Source of the DNA: an uncultured bacterium
GTDB lineage: Bacteria; Actinomycetota; Coriobacteriia; Coriobacteriales; Coriobacteriaceae
Direction of reading: 5' to 3'
Length of the DNA: 34,154 nucleotides
Assembly: GCA_905215115.1 (NCBI GenBank)
Contig: CAJMOP010000008.1
Span: 1 to 34,154 of the forward strand
Made by a program: the position numbers and the translations under genes. The notes under the pieces are model-generated. The model did not search any database. It was not told the DNA's origin and saw only the letters and a list, made by a program, of their open reading frames with translations. This document shows, one piece after another, positions 23,797 through 31,798 of the stretch (positions are counted from its first letter, which is position 1; each line of letters begins with the position of its first letter).

Positions 23797-26247
23797 ATGC
23801 TGCAAAAAATCCAACGCTTTGGCGGGGCAATGTTCGCGCCCGCCATGCTGTTTTCTATATCAGGCCTCATGGTCGGCATCTCCGCCCTCGCCACGACCGT
23901 AGACATCGTCGGCGACCTCGCCGTATACGGAACCCCTTGGTACGTTTTCTGGACCATCATCCAGCGCGGCTCGTGGACGGTCTTTAAGCGCCTTCCACTC
24001 CTTTTTGCCGTAGCGCTGCCTATCGGTCTTGCCCAAAAGCAACCGGCACGCTGCTGCCTCGAGGCACTCGTGGCCTATTTTGCCTATTGCTTCTTTTTGA
24101 GCGAGATCATTAAGCTGAGCGGAGACAACCTTGGGCTTAAGTACCCATCATCTTTGACCCCCGCCAGCGGTATCACCGTCATCGACGGCATCAAGACGCT
24201 CGACACCGGCATTATCGGCCCGCTGGCGGTATCGGCAACCGTCGTCGCCATCCATGACCGCTTCTACGATGCCAAGGTTCCCGATTGGCTCGGCACCTTC
24301 TCGGGTTCCTCGCTGGTCTACCTCATCAGCTTTTTTGCCGTGTTTGCCCTTGCCGCCATCTCGGCCGCCATCGTGCCCTTCGCATACGCCGCGACCGAAA
24401 CGCTGCGCCACGCACTTGCGGGCGTCGGCCCCTTCGGCGTGGGCATCTTTGTGTTTTTGGAGCGAGCACTCGAGCCCATGGGGCTGCACCACCTGCTCTA
24501 TATGCCCATCTATTACGACAATCTGGTCATTCACGACGGTATTTACGCCACGTGGACCAACCTACTCCCCATTCTCTCCCATAGCACGCGCCCTTTAAAT
24601 GAACTTGCGCCCTGGGCAGGTTTTACCGCCACCGGCTGGGGCAAGCTCTTTGGCCTTCCCGCCATCGCGGCAGCATTCTATTTCACCGCCAAACCCGAAC
24701 GCCGCGCCAGCCTTAAGGTCATCCTTTTGCCCGCCATCGTCGCCTCGGTGGTCTGCGGTGTCACCGAGCCGCTCGAGTTTCTCTTTATGTTCACCTATCC
24801 TGGACTCTTTTTGCTCTACGCCGTCCTATCCTCCTGCCTTGCCATGACCATGAACTTCTTTGGCATCGTCGGCATCTTCTCGGGCGGTCTCATGGAAATG
24901 ACGGCCTTCAACTTCATCCCACTCATGCGAATGCATGCCGGCTCCTACCTTTTGGCGCTCGGTATCGGTCTTGCCTTTAGCCTCATCTTTTTTGTTAGTT
25001 TTCGAGCACTCATCTTGGTCTATGACCTTAAGACGCCGGGCCGCGAGGATCATGTCTCCAATCGCGCGGCAATCGATCGTTTAACGGGAAGCGGCTTTGC
25101 CAAAGAGCAATCTCCCAATGGCGAGGTCAGTATTCAATCCGATCAAGATCACGTCCTCGCTGAGCGGGTAATTCAGCTTTTAGGTGGCGTTGGCAATATC
25201 GTGGGCGCAACCAACTGCGCCACGCGCCTGCGCGTCGAGGTCGCAGACCCTTCCATCGTTGCAGATAATGCGTCGTTTGTCGCGGTGGGCGCCAAGGGCC
25301 TCATCATTACGGGCAAGACCGCCCAGGTGATTATTGGCATCTCCGTTCCCCGCGTTAAAGAGCATTTTGACCAGATCATGGGCCTCGAGCCGGGATTTGT
25401 GTCCACCACCTCGGCCTCCCCTGCCGCCAGCGCAGCCCATAAGCGCGGCGATATCTGCTTCTTCGATATCGACGGAACACTCGCCTGGCAAGACCCTCGA
25501 GTGGCACAAGAGCTTCCCGAGAGCGAGCGAGACCTCTCCCCCTATCCCAATGAAGCGGTCTCGCAAGCCATCCGTGATTTTGTCGCCAAGGGCAATATGG
25601 CGTTTATCTGCACAGGGCGCACGCTGAGCTGCATCCATCCAAAGCTGCTCGAGCTGCCCTGGACCGGCATCGTCTGCCTCGCGGGTGGCTATGTCGAACT
25701 TGAGGGACACGTGATTCGCGATTTGGCGATGACGCCCGGCATGCTGCAGCGCCTTGCTCCCATTCTTGAGCAATCGGACGAAGTGATTCGTTTTGAGGGA
25801 CTCAATGGCGTCGTTCGCATGAGTGCCGATGCGCCCGACGCCCCAGGATACGCCCGCACCGTGGGCGATGCAATTACGCAGCTGCAACATTACAGCGCCT
25901 ACAAGATCTTAATGTCCACGTCGCTTGCCAACCGCATCGCTCAGGATCAAGCGTTTGAGCCGCTGCTCTGCTTTAACGAGCTCGAGCTCGAAGTGACCGA
26001 GATTTCGCCTCGCGAATGTACCAAGCGCGAGGGTATCCAGTCCGTACTCGACGCCCTCGATCCCCACCACGGAACCGTATACGGCATCGGCGACGCCAGC
26101 AATGACGTCTCGCTGATGAACGCCGTCGACGTTGGCATCGCCATGGGCAACGCACCGGACTTCCTCAAGGAAAAGGCCGACTATGTCACCGACAGCATCG
26201 ACCACGACGGCGTCGTCACCGCGCTCGAACACTTTGGGCTTATCTAG
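23797..26247 (+). CDS. Alpha-glucoside-type PTS EIICB fused to a C-terminal HAD phosphatase
   Basis: An 816-residue fusion. The ATG at 23797 has GAGAGG 6 nt upstream. Residues 1 to about 425 are an EIIC membrane domain of the GlvC/MalP class: QRFGGAMFAPAMLF, WTVFKRLPLLFAVALPIGLA, IDGIKTLDTGIIG, FLERALEPMGLHH, VTEPLEFLFMFT and the closing DLKTPGRE. Residues about 450-525 are EIIB with the phosphorylated C474 in NIVGATNCATRLRV. After a short Ser/Ala linker, residues about 552-816 are a Cof-type HAD hydrolase with D557/D559 (FFDIDGTL), T606 (CTGR), a Lys in motif III and D766/N769/D770 (GDASNDVSLMN). No EIIA is present. HAD domains on PTS permeases are unusual; the fused enzyme could dephosphorylate the incoming disaccharide-6-phosphate. 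Divergent from the TreR-like gene. Confidence 0.92.
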   Translation: MLQKIQRFGGAMFAPAMLFSISGLMVGISALATTVDIVGDLAVYGTPWYVFWTIIQRGSWTVFKRLPLLFAVALPIGLAQKQPARCCLEALVAYFAYCFFLSEIIKLSGDNLGLKYPSSLTPASGITVIDGIKTLDTGIIGPLAVSATVVAIHDRFYDAKVPDWLGTFSGSSLVYLISFFAVFALAAISAAIVPFAYAATETLRHALAGVGPFGVGIFVFLERALEPMGLHHLLYMPIYYDNLVIHDGIYATWTNLLPILSHSTRPLNELAPWAGFTATGWGKLFGLPAIAAAFYFTAKPERRASLKVILLPAIVASVVCGVTEPLEFLFMFTYPGLFLLYAVLSSCLAMTMNFFGIVGIFSGGLMEMTAFNFIPLMRMHAGSYLLALGIGLAFSLIFFVSFRALILVYDLKTPGREDHVSNRAAIDRLTGSGFAKEQSPNGEVSIQSDQDHVLAERVIQLLGGVGNIVGATNCATRLRVEVADPSIVADNASFVAVGAKGLIITGKTAQVIIGISVPRVKEHFDQIMGLEPGFVSTTSASPAASAAHKRGDICFFDIDGTLAWQDPRVAQELPESERDLSPYPNEAVSQAIRDFVAKGNMAFICTGRTLSCIHPKLLELPWTGIVCLAGGYVELEGHVIRDLAMTPGMLQRLAPILEQSDEVIRFEGLNGVVRMSADAPDAPGYARTVGDAITQLQHYSAYKILMSTSLANRIAQDQAFEPLLCFNELELEVTEISPRECTKREGIQSVLDALDPHHGTVYGIGDASNDVSLMNAVDVGIAMGNAPDFLKEKADYVTDSIDHDGVVTALEHFGLI

Positions 26248-26362
26248 CCAAGCCCCTACCGCACTTGCGGCCGCATGGACCAATCGTCTTCAACCGCCGC
26301 GCTCGACGCCCTAATGTGGCAATATGTTGTCTGCATAATGCAACGATGCAACCTATCAAAGA

Positions 26363-27388
26363 ATGCGAGAACCCGTGTCCAGTCCGTTTACCAGCTTTTT
26401 AGCCCAGCACTTTGACCAGATTAACGACTATCTGGCCACGTTCTTTGACGGACAGGCGACTTCCGCCGATATCGAGCGTTACCTGTATACCCCGCTCTCG
26501 GCATTTACGGCAAACGCTGGCAAGCGCCACCGCCCGCTCATCTGCATGCTCGCCGCAACCGCAGTGGGCGGTAGCTTTGAGAGCGCCCGCAGCGCCGCGG
26601 CGGCCATCGAGCACTTTCAGTCGGGCGCACTCATCCACGACGACATCGCCGACAACGGGCAGATTCGTCGCGGCAAGCCCTGCATGCACCTTACCGAGGG
26701 CACGGGCCTTGCCATCAATTGTGGCGACCTGGCGCTCACCATGGTCACCAAGACGGTTCTCGACGATCCCACGCTCGAGTCCGACGTGAAGCTGCGTGTG
26801 CTCCACGAGCTTACCGAGATGATCGTCCGCACCATCGAGGGTCAAGCGCTTGACCTGGGTTGGGTCCGTGACGAGCGCTTTGATATCTCGGTTGATGACT
26901 ACCTGGACATGGCGACGCACAAGACCGCGTATTACAGCGGAGCCACGCCGCTTGCCGCCGGAGCCATTATCGGCGGCGGCAGCGAAGAGCAGGTCGAGGC
27001 GCTACGCGCCTTTGGCCTGCACACCGGCCTTGCCTTTCAGATTCAGGACGACCTGCTCAACTTGGTCGGCACCAAAGAGGCCGCCAACAAGGACTTCCGC
27101 ACCGACATCACCGAGGGCAAACGCACGCTCGTTGCCGTGCACGCCCTGTCTGATGAGCGCCATCACGACGAGGTCGAGGCAATCCTTTCCTCGGGCACCG
27201 AGGACCCCGCGCAGCTCGCGCGCGCCGTGGAGATCTTCCAGCAGACCGGCTCCATCGAATATGCTCACGCCTACGCACTGGACCTGACCGCAAAAGCCAA
27301 GGCTGCCATCGAGAACGTTGAGCTTGACCCGCACGCACGCGAACTGTTCCTCTCCATGGCAGATTTCTTTGTGGAGCGCCTCAACTAG
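26363..27388 (+). CDS. Polyprenyl diphosphate synthase
   Basis: A 341-residue trans-isoprenyl diphosphate synthase. The first Asp-rich motif is DDIAD starting at D93 (ALIHDDIADNGQIRRG); the second is QDDLLNLVG with D229-D230 and Asn in place of the final Asp, as in some GGPP synthases. GKRHRPLICML supplies the usual N-terminal Lys/Arg and TDITEGKRTL follows the second motif. It condenses isopentenyl diphosphate with allylic diphosphates in the cytoplasm, likely making a quinone side chain or C15-C35 product; chain length cannot be read. The ribosome site before ATG 26363 is weak, and GTG at 26375 is an alternative start. Little GTG/ATG context distinguishes them. Confidence 0.9.
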   Translation: MREPVSSPFTSFLAQHFDQINDYLATFFDGQATSADIERYLYTPLSAFTANAGKRHRPLICMLAATAVGGSFESARSAAAAIEHFQSGALIHDDIADNGQIRRGKPCMHLTEGTGLAINCGDLALTMVTKTVLDDPTLESDVKLRVLHELTEMIVRTIEGQALDLGWVRDERFDISVDDYLDMATHKTAYYSGATPLAAGAIIGGGSEEQVEALRAFGLHTGLAFQIQDDLLNLVGTKEAANKDFRTDITEGKRTLVAVHALSDERHHDEVEAILSSGTEDPAQLARAVEIFQQTGSIEYAHAYALDLTAKAKAAIENVELDPHARELFLSMADFFVERLN

Positions 27389-27527
27389 CGGGGGTCACAA
27401 AACCTGTGGGCAGCGCGTTTGGGTACAAGTTGCTACACTGTTGAGTGCATGTTTATGCATTGTCTCGCGTTGTCTATCCGACACGCGCTCAAAATAGTAC
27501 GAATCGTACGCCGAAAGGGGTTCGTTC

Positions 27528-28433
27528 ATGGAACCTATTACCACGGGCATGCAGGGAGCAGCCGTCGAGGATGTTCAGTCCCGCCTTCTGCAGCTCGGTT
27601 ACACCATCGATGCCGACGAGGTCGCCGACAAGCGCTTTGACACCACCACCGAGCAGGCCGTCAGCACCTTCAGGCTCGACAGCGGCCTTGCTGCCGGTCA
27701 TGCCGTCGATATCCCCTGTTGGAGCGCCCTGGTCGACGCCTCGTATAAGCTGGGCGACCGCACGCTCTACCTTCGCATGCCCAATTTTCACGGCGCCGAC
27801 GTCAAGGCCCTGCAGCGCGCTCTCAACGTTTTGGGCTTTGCCTGTGGCGAAGACGACGGCTACTTTGGTCCGCATACCGAGGCCGCCCTGCAGCAGTTCC
27901 AGGAAAATGTCGGCCTGTTTGCCGACGGCATGGCCTTCCAGGACACCTACGCCTACATCAACCGCCTGCACCATGTGTGGGAGGGCAAGCCCTCGGTCAC
28001 CGAAGCCGAGTCTCGCATCGGTTTTGCGCGCGCCGCCAACGTGCTCGAGCGTTTCCAGATTGCCGTCATCGGCGAGGACCCTATCGCGCGCAGCGTAGCA
28101 TCGCGCATGTGGAACATCGCCACGGCGACGACCGACAGCAGCGGCATGATGCTTTGCGATTCCGAGGTTCCGACCGATGTCGACCTGGTGCTCGAGATCG
28201 CAAGCGACGAGTTGCCTGCAGACGCCGCCCCGCGCGCCACGATCGCCCTCGCCGAGTGCCACAACCTGGCCCAGCGCATCCGTACCGCCAATGTCGCCGC
28301 ACAGCAAAAGCCGGCACGAATTCGCATCGAGCTCACCGGCATGACGCGTTACAACGGCACCTTTACGGCCAGCGACGCGCAGACCCTCGCCGTACGCCTA
28401 CTCGACGGCGTTTGCGATGCCCTCGCAGATTAG
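27528..28433 (+). CDS. CwlM-like protein: two peptidoglycan-binding domains with a divergent C-terminal domain
   Basis: A 301-residue protein with no signal peptide. Two PG_binding_1 domains occupy residues about 5-70 and 85-150; the joining segment ASYKLGDRTLYL closely resembles the corresponding segment of mycobacterial CwlM as I remember it. CwlM continues into an amidase_3 domain, but here the C-terminal 135 residues show no His-Glu-His zinc set that I can see, although an Amidase-like ending (TGMTRYNGTFTAS and a terminal helix) is possible. Mycobacterial CwlM is cytoplasmic and activates MurA rather than cutting peptidoglycan; a comparable regulatory role is a reasonable inference. AAGGGG precedes the ATG. 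A tRNA-Gln promoter overlaps its last codons. Confidence 0.7.
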   Translation: MEPITTGMQGAAVEDVQSRLLQLGYTIDADEVADKRFDTTTEQAVSTFRLDSGLAAGHAVDIPCWSALVDASYKLGDRTLYLRMPNFHGADVKALQRALNVLGFACGEDDGYFGPHTEAALQQFQENVGLFADGMAFQDTYAYINRLHHVWEGKPSVTEAESRIGFARAANVLERFQIAVIGEDPIARSVASRMWNIATATTDSSGMMLCDSEVPTDVDLVLEIASDELPADAAPRATIALAECHNLAQRIRTANVAAQQKPARIRIELTGMTRYNGTFTASDAQTLAVRLLDGVCDALAD

Positions 28434-28440
28434 GTAAACT
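28412..28440 (+). promoter_or_regulatory. Promoter of tRNA-Gln
   Basis: TTGCGA (28412-28417), 17-bp spacer, TAAACT (28435-28440). The -35 lies within the end of the upstream gene, and the start would be about 25 nt before the mature tRNA. Confidence 0.5.
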
Positions 28441-28471
28441 AGACGAGTTGCTTTTGGGCAACACCACACAT

Positions 28472-28546
28472 TGGGACGTAGTTCAACGGTAGAACTCCGG
28501 TTTTTGGTGCCGGCTGTTGGGGGTTCGAATCCCTCCGTCCCAGCCA
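28472..28546 (+). tRNA. tRNA-Gln (anticodon TTG)
   Basis: A complete 75-nt cloverleaf with encoded CCA. The acceptor stem TGGGACG pairs with CGTCCCA; the D arm is GTTC...GAAC; the anticodon stem CCGGT/GCCGG holds the loop TTTTGGT with anticodon TTG; the T arm contains GGTTCGAATCC. It decodes CAA (and CAG by wobble). Confidence 0.97.
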
Positions 28547-28555
28547 TTAAAACTG

Positions 28556-28594
28556 AGCGCCCTAAGCCCATAACGGCCCAGGGCGCTTTCTTGT
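28556..28594 (+). terminator. Terminator after tRNA-Gln
   Basis: AGCGCCCT (28556-28563) pairs with AGGGCGCT (28580-28587), followed by TTCTTGT. Confidence 0.7.
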
Positions 28595-28598
28595 GGGC

Positions 28599-28851
28599 AA
28601 GCGGAGGAATTCGAACCCGCAAGGGTGCGGAGCTGAGGAAACGCGAAGCGTTTTCCAGCGCAGCACGCAAGGAGCGAAGCGACGCAGCGGGGCGCGGCCG
28701 CCGACCAGGCGGACGCGGAATCCCTCCGTCCCACACCAGCCAAGAGCCCCTCACGTCAAGCAAATCGAGCCAACGCCGCCAAGCGGAGGGATTCGAACCC
28801 GCAAGGGTGCGGAGCGATGCAGCGGGGCGCGGCCGCCGCAGGCAGACGCGG
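28599..28851. repeat. Tandem GC-rich blocks with tRNA T-arm copies
   Basis: Block A (28599-28719) and block B (28781-28851) are direct repeats. Both start AAGCGGAGG, carry ATTCGAACCCGCAAGGGTGC and end with GCAGCGGGGCGCGGCCGCCG and a GACGCGG. Block B lacks about 45 bp of block A that includes a hairpin (GGAAACGC/GCGTTTTCC). In reverse, block B contains GGGTTCGAATCCCTCCG, identical to the T arm of the adjacent tRNA-Gln. These look like tRNA-derived or tRNA-associated repeats, not genes; short open frames here are accidental. Confidence 0.6.
28718..28733 (+). repeat. Direct copy of the tRNA-Gln 3' end
   Basis: GAATCCCTCCGTCCCA is identical to 28527-28542 at the 3' end of tRNA-Gln, 191 bp away and in the same orientation. 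Such duplications are typical of integration sites (att), so this could be an old insertion scar. No integrase gene is visible in the window. Confidence 0.5.
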
Positions 28852-28854
28852 TGT

Positions 28855-28910
28855 CGGCACTTGGGGACGCTCCTAAGTGCCGGCATTATAGGAACGTCCC
28901 CAAGTGCCGG
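28855..28910. repeat. REP-type hairpin
   Basis: Inverted arms 28855-28875 and 28889-28910 share GGCACTTGGGGACG and TCCTA with a single C/T difference. The loop holds another AAGTGCCGGC. Fits a REP/MITE-type interspersed palindrome. Confidence 0.65.
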
Positions 28911-28944
28911 CTCGGGACTATTTTCGAGGACCCTCCGAAGGACT

Positions 28945-29174
28945 GTGGCCAAAAAACGGCAAATATGAGTACTGTCACCGTTGTAGCTACATTATTTTCG
29001 TTAATAAAAGAAGATCTTAATGAGATTTATTCGCATCAAGGTCTTCCTTTAATGAACACTTGAGGAGATACGGCAGCTTATCTGCTCGATCGACACGTCA
29101 AATCACCTTAAATGTGGTCAAAATTACTGCTACTAAAAGAGTATCAGTACTCATATTTGATGTTTTTTGGCCAC
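28945..29174. mobile_element. MITE-like element, about 230 bp
   Basis: Terminal inverted repeats of 29 bp (28945-28973 and 29146-29174), 27 matches, begin GTGGCCAAAAAAC and end AAATATGAGTACT. Weaker complementarity continues inward for about 30 bp. The interior is AT-rich, unlike its surroundings, and contains one short open frame from 28965 (MSTVTVVATLF, 32 codons) with no ribosome binding site. No transposase and no clear target duplication are seen, so it would be non-autonomous. Confidence 0.6.
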
Positions 29175-29212
29175 GGCTCTTTATAGACACCCTGCACAGC
29201 GACGGTGGTAGA

Positions 29213-29245
29213 TTTCGGAACGTGTCCGTCAGCCCCGTTCCGAAA
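29213..29245. terminator. Terminator-like hairpin
   Basis: TTTCGGAACG (29213-29222) with CGTTCCGAAA (29236-29245), a perfect 10-bp stem with A/T ends on both sides. No gene reads into it closely, so it may belong to the repeat cluster. Confidence 0.4.
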
Positions 29246-29277
29246 AGCGAGCCGCATGCAACGGCCAAGCCACGACA

Positions 29278-29414
29278 GGCCCCGGGAGAGCGGGGACACC
29301 GGCTTAGGTTTATCGCGAGTTCCGCACGAACAGGAGGCCACTTAATGTGGCCTCCGTCGTGAGCAGGACTGTAGAGCAGGAAACCTAAGCCGGTGTCCCC
29401 GCTCTCCCGGGGCC
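29278..29414 (+). repeat. Composite palindromic element, copy 2
   Basis: Perfect 34-bp inverted arms (29278-29311 and 29381-29414) around a 69-nt core (29312-29380). The core matches copy 1 at 10954-11023 in its ends and central CACTTAATGTG loop, while the stem is changed on both sides (AGGAGGCCAC with GTGGCCTCC). The outer arms have no resemblance to those of copy 1. The right arm ends 9 bp after the stop codon of the minus-strand gene ending at 29423, the same distance as in copy 1. Confidence 0.88.
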
Positions 29415-29422
29415 GGCGGAAT

Positions 29423-31615
29423 TTAGTTGTTCAGCATGCGGTCGAAGCTTCCCGAGTCGCCATCCCGATAGTCGGCGGTCATCAGAATCTCCTGCGGAAT
29501 GCGCCCGCCCTCGCGCAGCACATTGCGGAACTGCACGCGCGTGACCATGGGCAGATCCTTGATCGTCGCCGCCAAGTTCTGCGGCACGCCCTGGTTGGCA
29601 GCCGCGGGCTCGCACTCGCCGCCGGCCTTCACGCGACGCTTATGCTCGGCGAGCATGGCGCGGTACATGCCGGCATGCAGGCGAATCTCAACCACATTGG
29701 CATTGCGAGCCTGCTCGACGATGCGCGCGCCCTCGCGGTCGATATCGCCCACGTAGTAGACGTAGTTAAAGCGATAGCCGATCTCAGCCAGATAATCGTC
29801 CAGGGCATGCGAGACGCTCGCCTTGCATCCGCCGCCAAAAATCACGCCGCCCACCTTGATGCCAAAGAGCTTAGCGTGCTTGCGGCCGCGCAGGAGCTTG
29901 ACGATCTCGTCATAGGTGTCCAGGTTCTCGACCATAATGAACGGCTTATCGGCGCCCAGCGTAAAGAAACCCGTAAAGTGCACGGGGCGGTTGGGGGCGA
30001 CCTTAATCGCCTGCATGCTGATGCCCTTTTCGGTCATACGCCGAATTAGACGCTCGCCGTGCTTGCCGTCAAAAGCCTTCTCGTCGTTAAAAATCTGGTA
30101 GGCACGCTGGCGGCGCGAGGCAACCGGCGTATCGGCACCTCGGTTTTGCTCGATCCAAGCCTGGATGATTGCGATTTCCTCGGCAATCTTGCGGTTGGAC
30201 ATCTCGTTGTGCTGAGTGCGCTGCGGAGCCTTTTTGCCGTCCTTGCTCTCGACCTTTACGATCTGTGTCTGCTGCTCCTTGATCTTAGAGAGCGCCGTAG
30301 GCGTAGGGACAACTTTGAGCAGCTGCCTGCCTAAAACGCGGGCAAGGGCAAACGCCGATACCTCGCCGTGGACGGCCGACTCGGGCTGCTGGGCAGCAGC
30401 ATCTGCTGCGGCAGACTCCGGCTTCTTCTGAGACCTGCGCTTAGAATCGCCTTGGGAATTGCGCTCGCGCTTCGGCATAGACGCCTGCTTCTGCGGACGA
30501 TCGGACTTGCTCTCCTTCGCCGGCTGGCGCTTAGGCTGCCCCGAAGAAACCTCGGCCTTCGCATCCTCGTCCTGCGGCGTGGTCTTCTCGGCTGCAGTCT
30601 CGGCATGGGAACTGCGACCCCCGCGATGGCGACGGCGGCGAGGCCTGCTCGACGCGCCCTGCTCCGTCTGCCCATCAGTAGGCTGCTCGCCCTTGGCCTC
30701 GGCAGCAACCTCAAGCTGCGGCTCAACAGGCTTCTGCTCGCGAGCCGCCGGCTCAACGGTTTTCTCGGTTTGTTCGGCCTTCTCGGCCTGAGCGGTCGGA
30801 GCCGGCTCGCCCTTCTCCTGACGCCTTACGGGATACGCGCGCCTCGCAAAACCACGTCCGGGACGACATGAGCCCGGGGCCTTCTTGGCAGACTCCTCAA
30901 CATCGTCTGCGGCCTCGGAAGGCTCTTCAACCTCATGCGCGACATCCTGCTGCGCAGCCTTAAAGTGGGCACCACGGCGACGCTGGGGCTCCTGGGCCTC
31001 CACGGGCTTTTGCTCCTTCGCGGGCCTCTGCGACTCGGCAGCAACCTCGTTCTCAACAGCCTCGGCATCCGTCTCACCCTTTTGAGCAACGGCACGACGG
31101 AAGCGCTCCTGCTGGGCGCGGCGCTGCGCATCGCGCTTGCCACCCCCGCCAAAACCGCCGCGTCCTGCCTTGGCCGTAAAGGCACGCACGACGTTCTCAT
31201 CGAGCAACTCATCGGTATCGACATGCTCACGCGGAGCAGCTTCTTCCACAGCAGGCACGTCAGCGGAATCCTCGACGACAAAATCTTCGACGGACTCGGC
31301 AGGCTGCTCCTGGGCATCGCGGATCTCGACATTGATGGTATAGAACGCCGGGCGCCCGTTAATGCCGCTGCCCTCGATCTTGGTCACGATATTTGCCGCG
31401 ATAAGCTCATCGCGCATCGCCTTGGTGTCGCATTCCTTATCGACGGAGCGGAAAATCTGCGCCAGCGCACTCGACTTAATCTTGAGCGCCTTGCGGCAAA
31501 GCAGGTCGTAGGCAACCAGCTTGGCACGCTCAGCAGAAAGCGACGTCTGGCTGCTCAGGCGCTCAGCCAGAGCATCGACATTGTTTTGATTATCGGAATA
31601 TACCGTCTTGGCCAC
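29423..31615 (-). CDS. Solitary JetD-like TOPRIM protein with long disordered linker
   Basis: A 730-residue protein starting at GTG 31615; AAGGGG lies 4-5 nt upstream, whereas an in-frame ATG at 31639 would overlap that site. Residues about 8-100 form a helical, winged-helix-like domain (AERAKLVAYDLL to GRPAFYTINVEIRD). Residues about 105-480 are low-complexity, Ala/Glu/Lys/Gln/Pro-rich with RRRRHRGG patches, so probably disordered and nucleic-acid-binding. Residues about 540-730 look like the C-terminal domain of Wadjet JetD (DUF2220): IMVENLDTYDE with E563, GGVIFGGG, and YYVGDIDREG with D624 and D626, the acidic set of a TOPRIM nuclease. JetD cuts plasmid DNA after loop extrusion by JetABC, but no jetABC is in the window. 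The function here is unknown; DNA or RNA cleavage is inferred. Confidence 0.7.
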   Translation of the reverse strand: MAKTVYSDNQNNVDALAERLSSQTSLSAERAKLVAYDLLCRKALKIKSSALAQIFRSVDKECDTKAMRDELIAANIVTKIEGSGINGRPAFYTINVEIRDAQEQPAESVEDFVVEDSADVPAVEEAAPREHVDTDELLDENVVRAFTAKAGRGGFGGGGKRDAQRRAQQERFRRAVAQKGETDAEAVENEVAAESQRPAKEQKPVEAQEPQRRRGAHFKAAQQDVAHEVEEPSEAADDVEESAKKAPGSCRPGRGFARRAYPVRRQEKGEPAPTAQAEKAEQTEKTVEPAAREQKPVEPQLEVAAEAKGEQPTDGQTEQGASSRPRRRRHRGGRSSHAETAAEKTTPQDEDAKAEVSSGQPKRQPAKESKSDRPQKQASMPKRERNSQGDSKRRSQKKPESAAADAAAQQPESAVHGEVSAFALARVLGRQLLKVVPTPTALSKIKEQQTQIVKVESKDGKKAPQRTQHNEMSNRKIAEEIAIIQAWIEQNRGADTPVASRRQRAYQIFNDEKAFDGKHGERLIRRMTEKGISMQAIKVAPNRPVHFTGFFTLGADKPFIMVENLDTYDEIVKLLRGRKHAKLFGIKVGGVIFGGGCKASVSHALDDYLAEIGYRFNYVYYVGDIDREGARIVEQARNANVVEIRLHAGMYRAMLAEHKRRVKAGGECEPAAANQGVPQNLAATIKDLPMVTRVQFRNVLREGGRIPQEILMTADYRDGDSGSFDRMLNN

Positions 31616-31715
31616 GGGGCCCCTTTCATATGCACACATATACGTCCATATGGTACAACGCACGAGCCTATCCACGCAAAACATCTGCGAGAACGCCCTT
31701 GCACCACCTGTTCTC

Positions 31716-31759
31716 ACAAGAAAAAAGACCGGGTCCGCTTGATTGCGGACCCGGTCTTT
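31716..31759 (-). terminator. Rho-independent terminator of cstA
   Basis: AAAGACCGGGTCCGC (31724-31738) and its complement (31745-31759), a perfect 15-bp stem; in the minus direction it runs into TTTTTTC. It separates cstA from the JetD-like gene. Confidence 0.92.
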
Positions 31760-31798
31760 CCGAGTCAAATAGATGGGAGATCCAACCCGTCCGACCGA

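Noticed and set aside
28471..28968. Arg-rich open frames across the tRNA and repeat blocks
   Set aside because: They run through tRNA-Gln and palindromic repeats and give text such as GGIRTRKG, a known artefact of tRNA-linked repeats.
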